From positions 62,001 through 126,000 of the forward strand of contig JACATO010002209.1 of NCBI GenBank assembly GCA_018389105.1: a stretch of 64,000 nt of DNA, given 5' to 3'. The stretch is from Nautilus pompilius (lineage: Eukaryota; Mollusca; Cephalopoda; Nautilida; Nautilidae). Shown piece by piece: positions 12,901-27,900 of this stretch (its first letter is position 1; each line of letters begins with the position of its first letter). Under the pieces are notes generated by a model. It was given only the letters and a program-made list of their open reading frames with translations. It was not told where the DNA came from and did not search any database. The position numbers were made by a program, and so were the translations under genes.

Positions 12901-15900
12901 CAATTTCATTAATAACAATTTTTGCCAAGACTGGGATGAGAGATCTCATTGCTACAGTCTTTTTGCACATGCAACTTGTTTTGAAATGTGAAAGGAGAAC
13001 CATAGGTAGCATGATACAACAAATGCTTTAGCACATTTAAAGTGAAGCAGGAGGGTAGGATCAGAGTTATGTTATAGTTTATTGATGGAAGCAGACATTG
13101 ATTGCTAACTCAAGAGGAACATTAGTAAATAATGATGCTGTGTGAAAACTATTTAAACCTTGGGCAGAAATAAAACTGTCCCTGACAGTATAGCTGTTAT
13201 AGGTTTAGGTGTTTTAACAAAACATTCATCTTGCAGCATCAGCCTACCATTAATTTATGTTATCCAACAGCATCCACATTTACAGATGACGAGGTTGGCG
13301 GCCATTTGTCGTTTTAGGAAATTTTGTGTCCTGATGTCAGTGGTCAGGTAAATGTTACAGTTTAATGTAAAACTTACATTTACTGGTTTTCTGACCAAAT
13401 TATCTCCATTTGTTCTATTTTTTCAAGACTAAAATCACCAATAGCAGTGGTGGGTGGCTATCCAGTAAGATTCATTGTAAAAGCTGGTATGTGCGGTTTT
13501 GAACCAAATTTGTTCATCTGGTCAGTCCGGCGCCCTGTTTCCAAAACTCACATTTACTGTGCTAGCTTTTGAGTTTCCTTAAAATCTAATGTTAAATTGG
13601 GACGTTACTCACCACCTAGAGACAGAATTCCCACTTCAGACAAGTCCCATTCAGTTTACTACCTTAAATGTCAGTTCTTTGAAAGGTTTTTTCCCAATTT
13701 ATTTTGAGCCAATATATTTATGAGAGGTTTGGCTCTGGTTTGTTTGTAAAGGGGTATTCTACCTTACCTAACCATATGACAGTTAGCAGATATGGGATTA
13801 GAGTAGATGACATCATGGTTTTGGCCAGTTTCTGTGAAGAATCAAGTTTTAAAATTGTGGAGTATTTTTCTATCAGATACCGAAATCCTGCTTTAACTAA
13901 CATTGTAGCCTGCAGCCTGATAGCTTGTTTTCTTCTAATTTTGGGAGAGTTTTGTTTTTCTGTTGACAATGGATAAAGCTACATCTAAAAAAGTTCTCTT
14001 GTCTTTATAGCATGCTGTTTTATTTTGTTACCACTCTCCTCATTTTTTGTAAAATAAATATATACTCTCTGTGTGTGCACACGTGTGTGTTTTTATCCTA
14101 AACATTTCAAAGTTATAATTTTTACTTTAAAATGTCAAAAGTCACTTTATTAGTAGAGTCTTAAAAATGTGTATAATTGTTACTTGCTGCTTATACTAGA
14201 TTTATCTTAGTTAATGGTGGAGTGGAGATAATAATCCATCATCAACTAGGTTATAATCCCTGTCAAACCAAACCTTCCATATAATAGACTGATTCTGTTA
14301 ATAGTTTTTCTGTTGTATTTTTAAATGGAAAATTGTACAAAAATATTCAATATCATAAGTTTCAAGCATGGTCTCTGGAACTTGATTTTAGTTTTTTCTG
14401 TATCTTTAGCTGGAATGTCAGTCATTTTTATCTACTTATAAAAGAAAATTTGGAGAAAATCAGAGACAGTGAAAATACTAAATATCACCTGAATGAAAAA
14501 TAAAATAATTGAAATTGGATTGGATGTCATCACTCGTCAGTTATTGATTGCTTTGCAATGTGAGATTTACTAATTATTTGTGGATAGAATAGTTTATCTA
14601 TTTCATTGTAAAACATCTCTATCTTGCAGTAGTTATCTAGCATGAGCGAATAGTTTCTTGAATTGAAATGATTTTAAACAGCATTATGGGAAATAAGAGA
14701 CATGGTACATGTTCTTCTGGTATGTTTCCTGTTTAACTTGTTTGTCATTAATGAACATCATGATGATTTTCTATATTCAAGCTTTCTTATCAACCATACT
14801 GAGAGGGCCATATTTACTGTTTAGAATTCTCTAAAGTAATGTCGCAATTATTATTTTAAAAAGATGGATCAGTAGTACACAATAGTAATACTGTATTCTT
14901 GATTCTACCATCATACCATTATCTTCTGTATAATGACAACTTAAGTCTTTAGAGCACTTTAATTAGTTGATTCTTTTTCTGATGTTGCAAATTTTCATAG
15001 TAGGAATGATTGTAGTTTTTCCTTATTCTATTATTTTAAGATTTCATTCACATAAGTGGTTTGTTCACCGGCGCAAAAATAAATGGAATAGTCCTTTTTG
15101 TACACACTCTATATATCTTTAATTCTTCTTTCTACCTCTAGCTTCATGCAGTTCATTACAGTAAGGATCTAGTTCTTAATGAGAATTCCTTACTGTAAAC
15201 ACACAAATATGAACCATTCATCCACTAAAATGTCGTAGAAAAATAAAACGTTAACAAAAATGCAACATTTTCTTTTATTTTTTTAGATTCACTTTAAAAT
15301 GCATCAGTATCTCTCTCTCTCTCCCCCTCTCTCTCTACTGTCTTTTACATTTGTAAACTTTATTTAAAATGATTGTTTAATAAATATAAAGTGTTGTATT
15401 TATTTATTTTAGAAAAAAATATTATATAACATATCTTATTTTTCAGGCAATCTGACATCAGCTAATAGTTTTATGAAGTCCAGGCTGTTTTACAATGTTA
15501 CTGTTTTAGGCAACAATTCTGAGAGCTGTACAGACAAGTATAAATCATTATTTATTGACAAAATTAACTTTACTCTGCCTGAATTAACAAGGACGTGTGG
15601 TGTAAATGGTATGAGTTTAGCATTTGATGAAGAGTCAGTCAATGTTACTGTAGAAGAAAATCAGTTGAAACCTACGGTAAGTACATTGTATGTTTTCAGA
15701 TCTTACATCTATCTGATGCTTATGCTTCCAGTTTTCATCAAACTATGAAACTGCCACAACAGTAATAATTGTCTTATTATAGTTAAAGTTAACTAAAGTA
15801 TAAACTACTAATTTACAAATCTTGAAGGGTATCTAGAAAAATAATTACATTTTAAAAACCAAATTCACATTTATTAATTGTTTGTTTGTTTTCTGTTTTA

Positions 15901-18900
15901 GGAAAAATATTTACTTTCCATAAAATACATTAACTCTGTATTTTTGTATTGAGAAAAATATCTGAAAAAAATTTTAAATGTTGTCTTTTGAGTTTTATTA
16001 CCTGATAATATAAGAAAATTGACTGAAGTTTGCTTACATAAAATAAACTTTACAAAAGAAAAATATTTTATTGTGCCTTTCATTTAAATTATACATGTAG
16101 TGCTAAATGTTTTGAGAGAAAACTAATTTAGTTGCACGCTCGCATACACACAAAGTTAAGATGTTTATATCTGGTAAATTAATATAAATAATTTGTTGGT
16201 AGTAAAACTAGACTGAAATGGCTGTAGCAATGAAAAATGTTACATATACTTTAAATTAAAACGTGTAGATACACAAGATAAAAATGAGAATTTGAAGCAG
16301 TTTTGATGAATTTGTGCATTTGTCATTGATAGTATTTTTCATCTGGATGTAATTAAAGGACATACTGGGAACTTCCACAAAGTTACCTAATTAGTTTTTC
16401 AGTCGTAGCAGGAACCATGATGTCCAAGCTATCAATTGAATAAAATTTGAAACACTAAGACAAATTAACAATTGTTTTCTTTAATATTTTAATTTTTACA
16501 CAAAAAAAATGTTAAAAAAAATTTGTTGATTTTCCATTTGTTAAGACTTTTAACTTGATCAATTTTTAAGCACTAAAAATTACATTACATCTGTTAGATG
16601 GTTAGGAAATATTAACATAGAAAACTCAGAAATCAAGTGACCAGTGGATGATGATCCTCAATTTATGGAGACTCAGTTGGTAGATGTGAATGAGTGGTGG
16701 TAGTGCATAGCAAGCACTTTATTTTACTAATTTTCATTATTCTTATAGCATCTTTTAATTTTGTAGTTTGATCTTTGTGAAATGTATTAAGGAGGCTAAT
16801 CTGTGTATTTATACATGCAATAACCTATTCATGTATGCATAATGTAAATACAATTTAGGATTTTACTTTTAGGTCTCCTTTGATTACACACTGAAAATGA
16901 TTCCAGATAACCTTGAAACCAAGACATATGATTTTTGCCACGGACAAATACTTAGCAGTATTACTCCCCCATTTACTAAGTTGTCCAAAGATTTCTTAGT
17001 GATTAACAGCAAATGTGGAAACTTAACTAGGATATTTATCCCATCCAATAAAGATCTGCTTGTACACAAGATACTGTGTTCCGCAACGGAAGCTGCAGTT
17101 ACTACGAAGGGTATAAAACGTTGTGGTACGTATTGTGTGTGTGCAATTTGGTTACACTTAATTGCAGGTACATTTATATCGAATGTGCATGATCATTTTA
17201 AAATTTTCATTTTCTTATTTTTTTAACATTTGGATTAAACTATAGATCATTTTTTGAGATGTGACAGTTATTCTGGCATTCCTTATTGTGTATATGAACC
17301 ACAGTGCTTTGCCATATTAAGTGAGCTACCTGTTAGTTTCTTGCAGAGAACAGCAGACATAGTTGAGCAATAAAGTGAATTTATTTAGTTCTTGATTGGT
17401 TCGCATCTGAAAAGTTTTTAATTCCTTCATATTGGCAAGATACAGATAGGTTGCTCACAAACAAATTCATATCAGAGATTTGGTGTATCCAGGGATAAAG
17501 TTGAATTTCTAGTTTCCTCTTTCAGGCTGGTCAAATGAGAATGTGGTGGCATTAAGTGTCATCCTTTTGAAAAATATGGGCATCGTATTTCAGTAAGCCT
17601 TGTTGATACAGTGGTAGGAAATGTGGCTTTGAAATGGCAGCAAATGCAGCAGAATTAAAACACCCTTCAACAAATATCAGTTTTGTTTTTCCACCATGTT
17701 AGATTGCAACATATATGACGATGCTTCTGTTTCATACTTGGCCATGGGGTTGGAAGTCTAGTCATTTTAAAATGCAATTTCTGCCTCTAGACATTAATTT
17801 CTGAAACCCGGACCCATCAAAGAAGAGTAAACACCTCTGACCAGATCTTATGAAGCATTGTGCTCCTATTTGGAATGAGGATTATCCTACAAGCTACTCG
17901 CCTTTTTTGTAGTCAAGTCGGTAGAGATTATGTTGAACCATTCCTTGTCCTAATTTTTTTGCATGGGTGATTTCAGCAAGAGAGTATTGACAATTATTGT
18001 GGATGTGGCAAGTAATGGCAGATTCCTCTATTGAGGCCACTGTTGGAGTTCTTCCATGTCATAGCTAAAGATCCCACAGAGCTCTGATTAACTTCACTGG
18101 ATTAAATATATAAAAATATAACAGGAAACAACAAATGTGCTGTTACTAGTAACCTCTCAGATCAGAATCCTCTTTTATACATTGTGAAATGCATAATAAC
18201 ACTGGTCAACAAGTATTTTTCATCAAGCATATGTCAAGGTGTACTTAGTGTGGTTTTTAATGCTGATTTCAAATATACAATTAGTATTTTTGACATCACG
18301 TACAGTTTTCAAGATGAGAAAGTTTTTGGTTTCAGCTCATGCATTATATAGAAATTTCAATTAATGATGTGTATGCATGTATTTCATTTACATCATGGAA
18401 ACACCTTTAAAATAAACTACATTATTCATTGCTGCATAGTTCAGATGCAATATTTCATCATCTTAAATTAACCAATCAAGTTTTGTCTGATGAAATAGGT
18501 ATTTCAACATCTCAAATTGTCCAGTCATAATTGGTCTGATGAAATATTTCATCATCTCAAATTCAATATAAGTATAACCGTTTGTATTTATTTCCTTACT
18601 TGTTTTACAGTGTTAACAATGTCAAGACAGTGTAGAAATCCTCCTGATGTGTTTTGTTATGTCTGTGGACAATTTATTGTGAAAGCTCAAAAACGTACAA
18701 CAACACCAGAGATCAAGAAGATTTATAACCTATAGATGTTTTTTTTAAAAAGCTGTACTTCTCCATAATGGTAATTTGAAGCCCTCCATTCCTATTGCAC
18801 ACTCCGTTCATCTTCATGAATCATATGAGAATATGGAACTTTTACTTCATGCCATTGCCTATGAAAGATACTCATGGAAAATATGTGGAGATTTAAAAGT

Positions 18901-21900
18901 CATTGGAATGTTAATGGGAATGCAGTCAGGTTTCACAAAATACTGTTGTTTCTTGTGTCTATGGGATAGTCGGGCAACTGACAGACATTATTTGGAATCA
19001 AACTGACAGACAAGAACATCATACCAGCCAGTACTGTCTAGCATCAAGAATACACCTCTTGTGGATCCATGTAATGTCCTATTGCCTCCTTTGCACATAA
19101 AGCTTGAACTGATGAAACAGTTTGTAAAGACACTAGGGAAGAGAAATGCCAGAGGGTTTGAGTATGTTGTAGAAAAGTTTCCCAAAATCACACAGGCGAA
19201 GTTGAAAGAGGATATCTTTGTCGGACCCCAAATTAGAGAAGTACTCAAAGATGTCAACTTCAAGACAACACTGGAATGAACTGGAACTGCCTGCCTGGAA
19301 TGCTTTCAATTGGATCTGTGAGAAGTTCTTGGGCAACAAGAAGGCAATGGACTACAAGGATGGCATCAAGAATCTTCTGAAATGTTACTCAGCAATGGGT
19401 TGTCACATGTCACTGAAAGTTCTCTTCTTGGACTCCCATCTGGATTTCTTCGCAGATAACCTTGGAGCAGTGTTTGATGAACATGGTGAAAGATTTCACC
19501 AGGACATTAGTGCTATGGAGAAACGGTACCAAGGCTTCTGGAATGACAGTATGCTGGCTGACTACTGCTGGACACTTTACCGTGATCAACCAGATCAGGA
19601 ACACCGCAGGAAATCCAAATCACAATGTTTCTAACTCTGTTGTTCTAACTTTGCCTGTTTTGTCTGACCCATTTTTTGTGTATTCACCATTTTTAACTCA
19701 TTTACTTTCTAAAAATAATATGTCCTTATTTATTACGTTAATGATTTCATATATACAAATATGTAAATATTTTTTATGTATCTACTGAAAAACTGATATG
19801 TGCTGCATACAAATGGAGTGAAATTTTGAAATCAGCATGAAAAATTAGTCTAAAAAAGTTGGTTTTCATTCATAATGAGTATAATACATTTAATTTTGTT
19901 GACCAGTGTAATCTGTTATCAATACTTTATAAGTGCAGACACCACACCAAACTGCTTAAAGGTGAACGCTGTACATTACAATGCTAATGTTTACCATTAC
20001 ATCTCTGCAGAAACAATATTGTAACTTTTTAGAGTGCAGCTGCTTTTTTGTCTTGTTTACATAGTGACCTGGTAGCATAGGACTTTTTCATCTTTTTATT
20101 ACTGCCACCAAGTCCACCATGTTAATGTCAGATAATAAATGAATCCTGTTTCGGTACTGCAGTTCTTCATTAATCAGAATCATAATCTGCTTTGGTAGTC
20201 CATGTGATCCTAGATATTAGATCGGTGTAATTGAATTTTAAATCATTGTGGTGTATAAGTAAAATTAAACAAGCAATTATTTTGGTTACTGAAATAATAT
20301 TTACCATTATTTTTAACAGCAACATGTCCATCTGGATCATTTATAGCAAGTACTGATGGAAAACTGCAGTGTGCCCTTTGTTCTGGAAACACCTGGCAAG
20401 ATAAAGAAGGCCAAACAGCATGTAATGCTTGCCCTGCCTCTACCAGACCATACCATGATGGTGCTGTCTCCATAGCAGACTGCAAGTGTGAGTTTCCTTT
20501 AGCCAAGTATGGTCTGTTTCTGTTAACAGCTTGCACTGTAGGTGACTGACACTCAACTATCATCACGACCTGTTGTCACAGCAAAAAAGTAATGTACTTT
20601 ATCTGTCTGAGCCTTATCTTATACTGAGCTATACCAGGGGTCTGCAACTCAAAAGATCTAAAATTCCTTCATTAGCCAAATGTTTTCAGGGCAGCAATGG
20701 TGGTAGTGCCCTGGTTAAGAAACTGAAAAACAAAACAGAGATGCATGTTAATTTTTAAAAGCAAAACGATGTTTACTGATACCAACAAGCAGTTTATGTA
20801 TAGACATTTTAACAATGTACAATGTGTTTTACCGACTATCCTCTGTTGCATTATGCTTTCTCACCCCCCCTCTCTTTTGTATGTGTGCCTTCCTCTTTAA
20901 GACATGAACAGTCACACAAATACACCTGGAAATATGTCAAATATGAATAATTATGCATCAGTTCTAAAAAAAATATTTGTACGAATGTGAATTCATATCA
21001 ATGAAAAATTTTCTTTTTTTGCATCTTCAACTAACATTTTCAGTACAATTATTTTAAAAATCACAAAGATTTTCCAGCCAACTTATCAGTTCACTGTGAT
21101 ATCTGGTGAAGAGTCTTTTGCAGAGCTGTTCAATACAAGGCCTACACAATGTTGTCTTCATTTTCAAGCAGGACTGTAAACTCTCATCATTCAGTCAGTT
21201 TCGAAGTTTGCTTTTGATATATTCCATGCTTGAGAACCCTTGTTCTCATAAGTACTCTGATCTGAAAGTGGAAAGAATGTCAAATGCATATCTATTCACG
21301 TTGCTGTAGCTGTCTGTTATGGAATTCCACACATCAAACAAGCTGATCCTGTTGCAGAGATTATTTCTTTCCACCTGTGTTTTAATGCCAGGGTAGACTT
21401 TTGCCTTTCTAGATTTTCTGTCTGTCACCAAGCCACTGAATTTTGAAGTCCACAACCTCTTGGTCTAAATTGGCCAATTCCGGCTCACAATCTGATTACT
21501 TCACATCCACAAAAGCAAAAAAATTGAGTGAAGAAGTGTCAGCTTCAAGAGGTCTCAAAATAAACATTAAAGTTGCCTTCTCCCCTCTGAACTCCGGAAA
21601 TCACACAACAAGTGTTTGTTGCATATTTTGAATTGCATCTCCTGGATTTTTGTTGTCAAATTCATTCTGTACTTTGTATTGTTTCAGTGATGGGAAATGA
21701 ACTGGTGTGCATGTTTCCAGGTCTCTCGCAAACAGAGTTAATTTATGCTCGAATGACAATACTACTACTAAAAGCGAGAGTGCTTGTCTCCCTTCCTTGC
21801 AGCTTTCTATTGAAGTCATATAAATATGAGCTAATATCAACCATGAAGTGAAAATTCTGCAGCCATAGAAGCTCTGCATATTCATGGGCTTTTTGATGCA

Positions 21901-24900
21901 CTAACATCTTCACTTCTTCCACTCAGGTGGCAAGAACGCCTTTCCTCTCGACAGTTGCCTTACCTCATAGTATAAAAGCAGGTCAGAATATTGAAAGTTG
22001 ACCTTTTCAAGAAATTTGCAGAACTGTTGATGGTTCAGTCCTTTCGCCATTATTTTTTTTGATATTTTGCACAACCAGGGTCATCACTTCCATAATCTCA
22101 AGGGGAAATGTTTGGGTGCAAAGTGCTTCTTGATAGATTATACAGTGAAATGACATCACATTGATCTAACATCTTCTGCAACAGGGTCACAAACCCCTAG
22201 TTTGCCCCACCCACACCCCTCCTCATCCTCTGTGCTCCATCAGTCATGACAGAGAACAAATGGCTTGTATTGATTTCTTTAGCCTTGAGACAATTTACAA
22301 TCACTTGAAAAATATCCTCACCCCATGTTTTACCTTTGAGCCACAATATTTTTTATAAGCTTCTCTTGGGGACCCTCTGAATTCACATACCTGAGGGGAA
22401 GGCAACCTGCGCTATGTCATCAACGTCACACGATTCATCACATGCAATTGAGTAAGCCAGAGATGAGTTCATGTCCCTGATCTGCTGACTGCTGATGCCT
22501 GTGGCCATTTTTACTGATCAGTCCCTAACTTTCCTTGCAGAAATAGCATATCTTTAATTTTCTGAACGATTTTTTTATGTTTTTGAAATCTGTAAACAAT
22601 TACTCCGATACTTTAATGAAGTACTCCTTTAGTTGCCAATGGCTGAGCTATACCAAAGGCAGCTACAGAGATAGATTACCTTGGTTATCATTTCATTTAA
22701 CATCCTTCATACAAAACAAACTCTCACTGTAATTACTCTATGAAATATTATGAAAAGAATTTATTATTACTTGTATTTTGTTCCACTGACAATTATAAAA
22801 AAATTTTAATAAGGCAGTCAAGAAAATATTAATTTCTTTTTTGAATTTTCATTATGCAAAATTTCATTAAAGCATAGAAAGTACTTATTCACTTATTATA
22901 GATATACTCTTTGTTTGTTTGTTTTTTCTTTTGTATTGTGTTGATTACAAAAGCTCCACAAATGTATTATTAGTTTGGTGCATTGTAAATCCACTTTTTC
23001 AATTTCAATTGTTACCATGTTAATATTGATTACAATAAAGTTAAATATGTAAATATACCTTTTTTCCTTTTTTTTTTAATGCCTCATAGCTGAGTGTGTT
23101 AGAGGATCCACTTCACCTTCTGGATTACCTCCTTGTACCCTCTGTCCTGTTAACACATACTATAGCAGCAGCATCTCCTGTCTTCCCTGCCCTGTGAACA
23201 CCACAACAAGGACCCCTGGAGCCAACTCATCAACCTCCTGCCAGGGTAATGCGATCTTTCAGCAGTTGTTTTTGAAATTGTAAAAAAATATAATGAATAG
23301 TGAGCAAGCAATTACTTGCAGCTTTACCAAAAACACATTTGAGGTGGGGACAGTATACTTAAGTTCAGTTCGTTAGCACCAATGAGCTTTGTGTGCTATA
23401 TACATTCAGTCTCCATCTGAATATAAAGAAAGAGATCAGAGTTATTCACATTTAGGGTGGTTTACAACTGTATTTCTGATGTTCAAATTATGTCGCACCT
23501 TTCTAAAAGTATGTTGGTGTTCCCAGAGTTGTAAAATCTGTGCTGATTCTCTTCTGAAGTGACTTTTCAATGACTGGTAAAAAAAATCAAGTAAATATAC
23601 TTTATAGTTAAAATAGTTCATGTATATTATGTAGACTGTTGTTGTATTCCAGGTCAGTGTCAGCCAGGTTACTATTCCCACGATGGCTTTGAGCCATGCT
23701 TGGCCTGTCCACAAGGTTTCTACTCCGTGGATGCTCAGCAGTCAAATTGTTTGCAATGTGATCTCAACACCACCACTGCCACAACTGGCAGTACAAGTAA
23801 AGACAACTGTAGCGATGCGGGTGGGTAGTTGGCCTTTACTCTGGGTTTTTATTTACTGTTCTTATTATTTTTTTTTTTGCCATTCTTCTTTCTGTTACAG
23901 ACAGTGATACTGATATATAGGCTACTGGTATTGCACCATAGTTGGTTAGTATAGAAGACATTCTTGAAAGCAAGCCGAAGTTTTATTGTGCAGCAAATAT
24001 GATGCTATATTTGCTGAAACAATTTTACAAAATTATAGTTGTTGAAATGTATAATTTTATAAATATCATCAGAAGTACATAAGTTTGTTTTTTCTTCATA
24101 ATTATACGTCAGTTTTACAACTAGCAAAGACTTTCTGCAACAGTTGTGTGTGTGTGGTGTTGGCAAACTGTGTAGGTACTAATCTGCAGTGGTTTTTCCA
24201 GACTTCCCCGATACTTTGTGAATGTACGATGTGTCTAAAAACAAAGATGCCTTTACGGTCATGCACTTCAAAATCCATTTGCTATTATTAGTTCTTTATC
24301 CTCTTGACTCAAGAACGATGCTCCAATATGGAAGTAACTATAGAAACTGTCACAACATTCATAAATGTGTGGAATGGTTGCATTCAGGGCTCTGGAAAGT
24401 TTGTGGTGATTACAGAAGTAGTAGGCCAGCTTCTAATGCAACACCATGTTACTTGAGATATTTAAGATGAGGAGCTGATGGCAGCCGAGTGGGAATTAAT
24501 TCATATTAGTTACTTTGAGGATAAGGTGGAAAAACTATCAATGCAATAATGAATGAAGTTGAATTTCCAAAAGTTGTTTTCTCTCATTGCCAACAAAAAA
24601 TAATGAAAGACTACAAAACTAACCAGCTCTCATTTGCTATGATCTGTTGATGAGATTCCTACATGAAGAAAGTTCATTTTTGTCTCGCATTATCATTGGC
24701 AAAAACACTGATTCTCAGGCAACCAGAATATTTAATACCATCTTTTTGTGGATGACATGTTGACAGGTTTTATTTTTTGTGGGGATTGTATGATTGGTTA
24801 GCAGTTTCTTTTTGGAAAAGCAGCAAACTGTCTCCAGTACTTTGTACTTTCTTTGGAAAATAAACTGAAGCCTGATATTTGTAAGGAACATCAAGGGATG

Positions 24901-27900
24901 TTGATAAAGGATGCTGTGTTGTGTTTAAGCATGTCAACACATGCTCAAAACATGAAGAGAAAATGGAATCTTTGAGAAAATTTGGATGAGATATTCTTCC
25001 ACATCTCACAAAAAACCCAGATCTAGTCTTTTCCACTTGAGAATAAAGCTCTTGTAGGTGTTTTGAAAATGATAAATTTGAAACTACTGGCATATAGTTA
25101 TGGCTGGACAACCGGCCACAAGATTTCTTTGCTGGTACAAATAAACTTGTTGGTGACTGGGATAAGTGTTTTAGGTAATGGGGATTGGAGAAATAACCCA
25201 TAAGGCATATCATGTAGATACCAGTAAACCATTTCTGAAAAATAACATTTGTCATTACTTACTGAAGCACACTAACTAATACCACATGGTTTTAAATGGA
25301 TTTTTATTATCCCCTGAATATAAGCACACACACATGCACACATGTAGGAATGGATTTCCACATTTTAATGTTATTTCAATATTTGCTTGAATTAATTTTT
25401 TTAAAGTTTTCATTATCCTAAGTTAGATTATATAACAATATTAACATTGAAAAGGCATTTTTTTGCTTGTTAAAATTACTGTAGATGTTTCCTGTGTTTA
25501 TTCTTTGCTGTTTTCTAGAGAGAGTTTTAAAATATAATTAATCAGTCAGTTGTGTCTCAGTGGCTGTTACTGCTTATTTTTCAGAAAGCATCTATTGTCC
25601 GCCAAGTCCCTGTAAGAATGGAACCTGCCGTGGTGGAAGACAATCTTATTACTGTGACTGTCAACCTGGTAAGATAGACATCTTAGACACTGTTTACTGT
25701 TTGCTAGTAAATTTACTTTATTAACCAAACCCTTTGACTGTACTTCTTGTTACTGCACAAATTTATCTAAAATTTTATTACAAGTAAACACTTTCTACAG
25801 CTCACATTTAAAAGTTGCAAAGTAGGAAGTGAAAGCTACTGTGTAGCAGGGATGATGAAAGTTTCTATAAAATAAAGTAAAACAAAATGCATGTTTGAAA
25901 GAAGAAGATGAATTTAAATTTTCTCTAAATGTTTGAAGAGTGAGTTTTAAAACCATTTAGGAAATAATAGAAAAGTACAACAAGTTAATAAATAAGATAC
26001 AATAAAAAATATTTTACGATATAATTATCATTGACATATATATATATGCTGTATCATCATAGAAATTTTGTGTTGGCACACATCAGCATACTATGCTGTA
26101 TGCAGTGTTGGTTTTACTTGAGAACCCAGTAAAAAAACACATTGTTTTGTGAGAAGTACGTATTTATATATGTACTTATATATGAGAAACACTCTTTAAA
26201 AAACCTCTGTAAACAGGTATTTCATGTGATGCAGGACCTAAGAAAAAACATAGTTGTATAGTAACATTTCCATTTGCTATAGTTGTCACTTAATTGATAG
26301 TTTTAGATCATTCATTAATTTGTAATTGTAAATTGGTCCTCATTTACACAAGTTATTACCTCTGGAATAAAACTGATTTTAAAAAGATTGAAGGTCTGTG
26401 TGCTAAAATGTCTTTCTAATGATAATAAAATAAATATTTCTTTTTTCAAAAAGTATGTAAACAACAACTAAACATGGTTAATTTTAATTCTTTAATGTAA
26501 ATTTGTCGTCTTGAAGCTGTTCCATCACCTGTGTGCCATATCCTTCAGGTTACACTGGGAAGCATTGTGAAGAGACATTAAATAAATGTGCTTCCAGACC
26601 TTGTTATAACAATGGCATTTGTAACAACATACTTGGTGGTGCCTTTAACTGTACCTGTCCTGCAGGTGAGTAGAACATTTCCAGTTCTCTTTTCTTGTTC
26701 AGTGAAATGCTCTGTTTAATCTGATATTGAGGGATGGAACATTTATGATTTTTTTTCCCTAACCCTTTCCCATCCAGGAAATGCAATATTTTACATGACG
26801 AACTTTCAGAGACAATTTTAAGATGGCTGCAAAAACTTCATCTGCTTAATTGAAATGATCTAAAGACATTTCAAAAGGTCATGGAATAACTCGGGTGGCA
26901 CAAATGATTTAGCACATAGTTCAGTAATCAAAATGAAAAGGAAATATGTACAGAAAATGAAAGGAAAAATTGGATTTATGGTGCAGTAGATGCCAATGCT
27001 GATTCACTTTTTAAAAATTTCTTTGCTGTCATTACTTTTTCTCACTTCAGTAATGTTCAGTGGACAGCACCGAATTATAGTCATGTTTACCACTAAAAAC
27101 ATTTTCATCTTCTCCGTGGTGGTGTCCATCTAAGTGTGGTTAGCTTTTCCTGCCTCCCTCTGGGTCTGTGAGACATGGCGGTTAGACTCCTCAGCTATGT
27201 GGGGAAGAAATCTACTAGTATCAATTCATAAAAGAAATATTAAGGCCTTATGTTAGCAGGAATATTAATCTTCAGGCTGACAGACGGCAATCTAGATGAC
27301 TCAAAGTCTACTTGACAACCCCACTCTCACCCTCTACACATGACGTCTGTCCACCATTGTCTGACCAGCTACATGATCAGATCCTAGAGTATGAATACTT
27401 CAGGCCATCTCTGCATCATCAGAGGGAAGGGATTCACTGTTGGATTCCATCATGTATCAAGTAAATAAACAAAGTAGGGAATACACATGGTTCATCCTAA
27501 TAGCTTCACTAGTAAAATCACTTTTGTAGAGAAAACAATGCAATATAAATAGCCAGAAGAACTGCTAATGCAGTCCAGCATCCTTCTATGTGCACTGTCT
27601 GTAGCATAAATTGAAGTGATCAGTACATGGCCAATTTTTGGCCACCATGAACAGGAATGGATTAAGATGCATCTCAAAATTATATCTGGGCAGTCAAAAT
27701 GTTGAGATCAGATTATTCAAAAATATTATTAAAAGACTAATTTTTTTGCAAGAACTTGACTTCAGTTTAAAGAAAACTAAAACAAAATATATTTGGGATG
27801 AAAAAAGTAAATTGGAAGTAATAAGAAAGAGTCTCTTGTTTTTATTTCACAGGAACAACAGGTGTCCATTGTGAAGTGGACCTAGACAACTGCACTGCAT

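Larger units (their letters stand above)
17126..20319 (+). other. Intron 8; holds dispersed repeat copy B and an inverted-repeat element
   Basis: A 3.2-kb intron largely made of repeats: copy B at 17415-17765 and the 1.7-kb element at 18199-19909. The remaining 19910-20319 and 17126-17414 are AT-rich with nothing recognised. Confidence 0.6.

Noticed and set aside
12740..13976. Several ORFs of 60-90 codons on both strands
   Set aside because: Overlapping frames, no recognisable domain, no splice sites that would join them to the host gene. A resemblance to an RT segment was too weak to report.
22188..22206. Second hAT-like end (GGTCACAAACCCCT)
   Set aside because: It lies inside the transposase coding remains of the 20635-22645 element; the true end is set by the 8-bp target duplication.
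24770..25255. 161-codon minus-strand ORF
   Set aside because: The opposite strand carries mariner transposase motifs in order; the long ORF is an antisense shadow.
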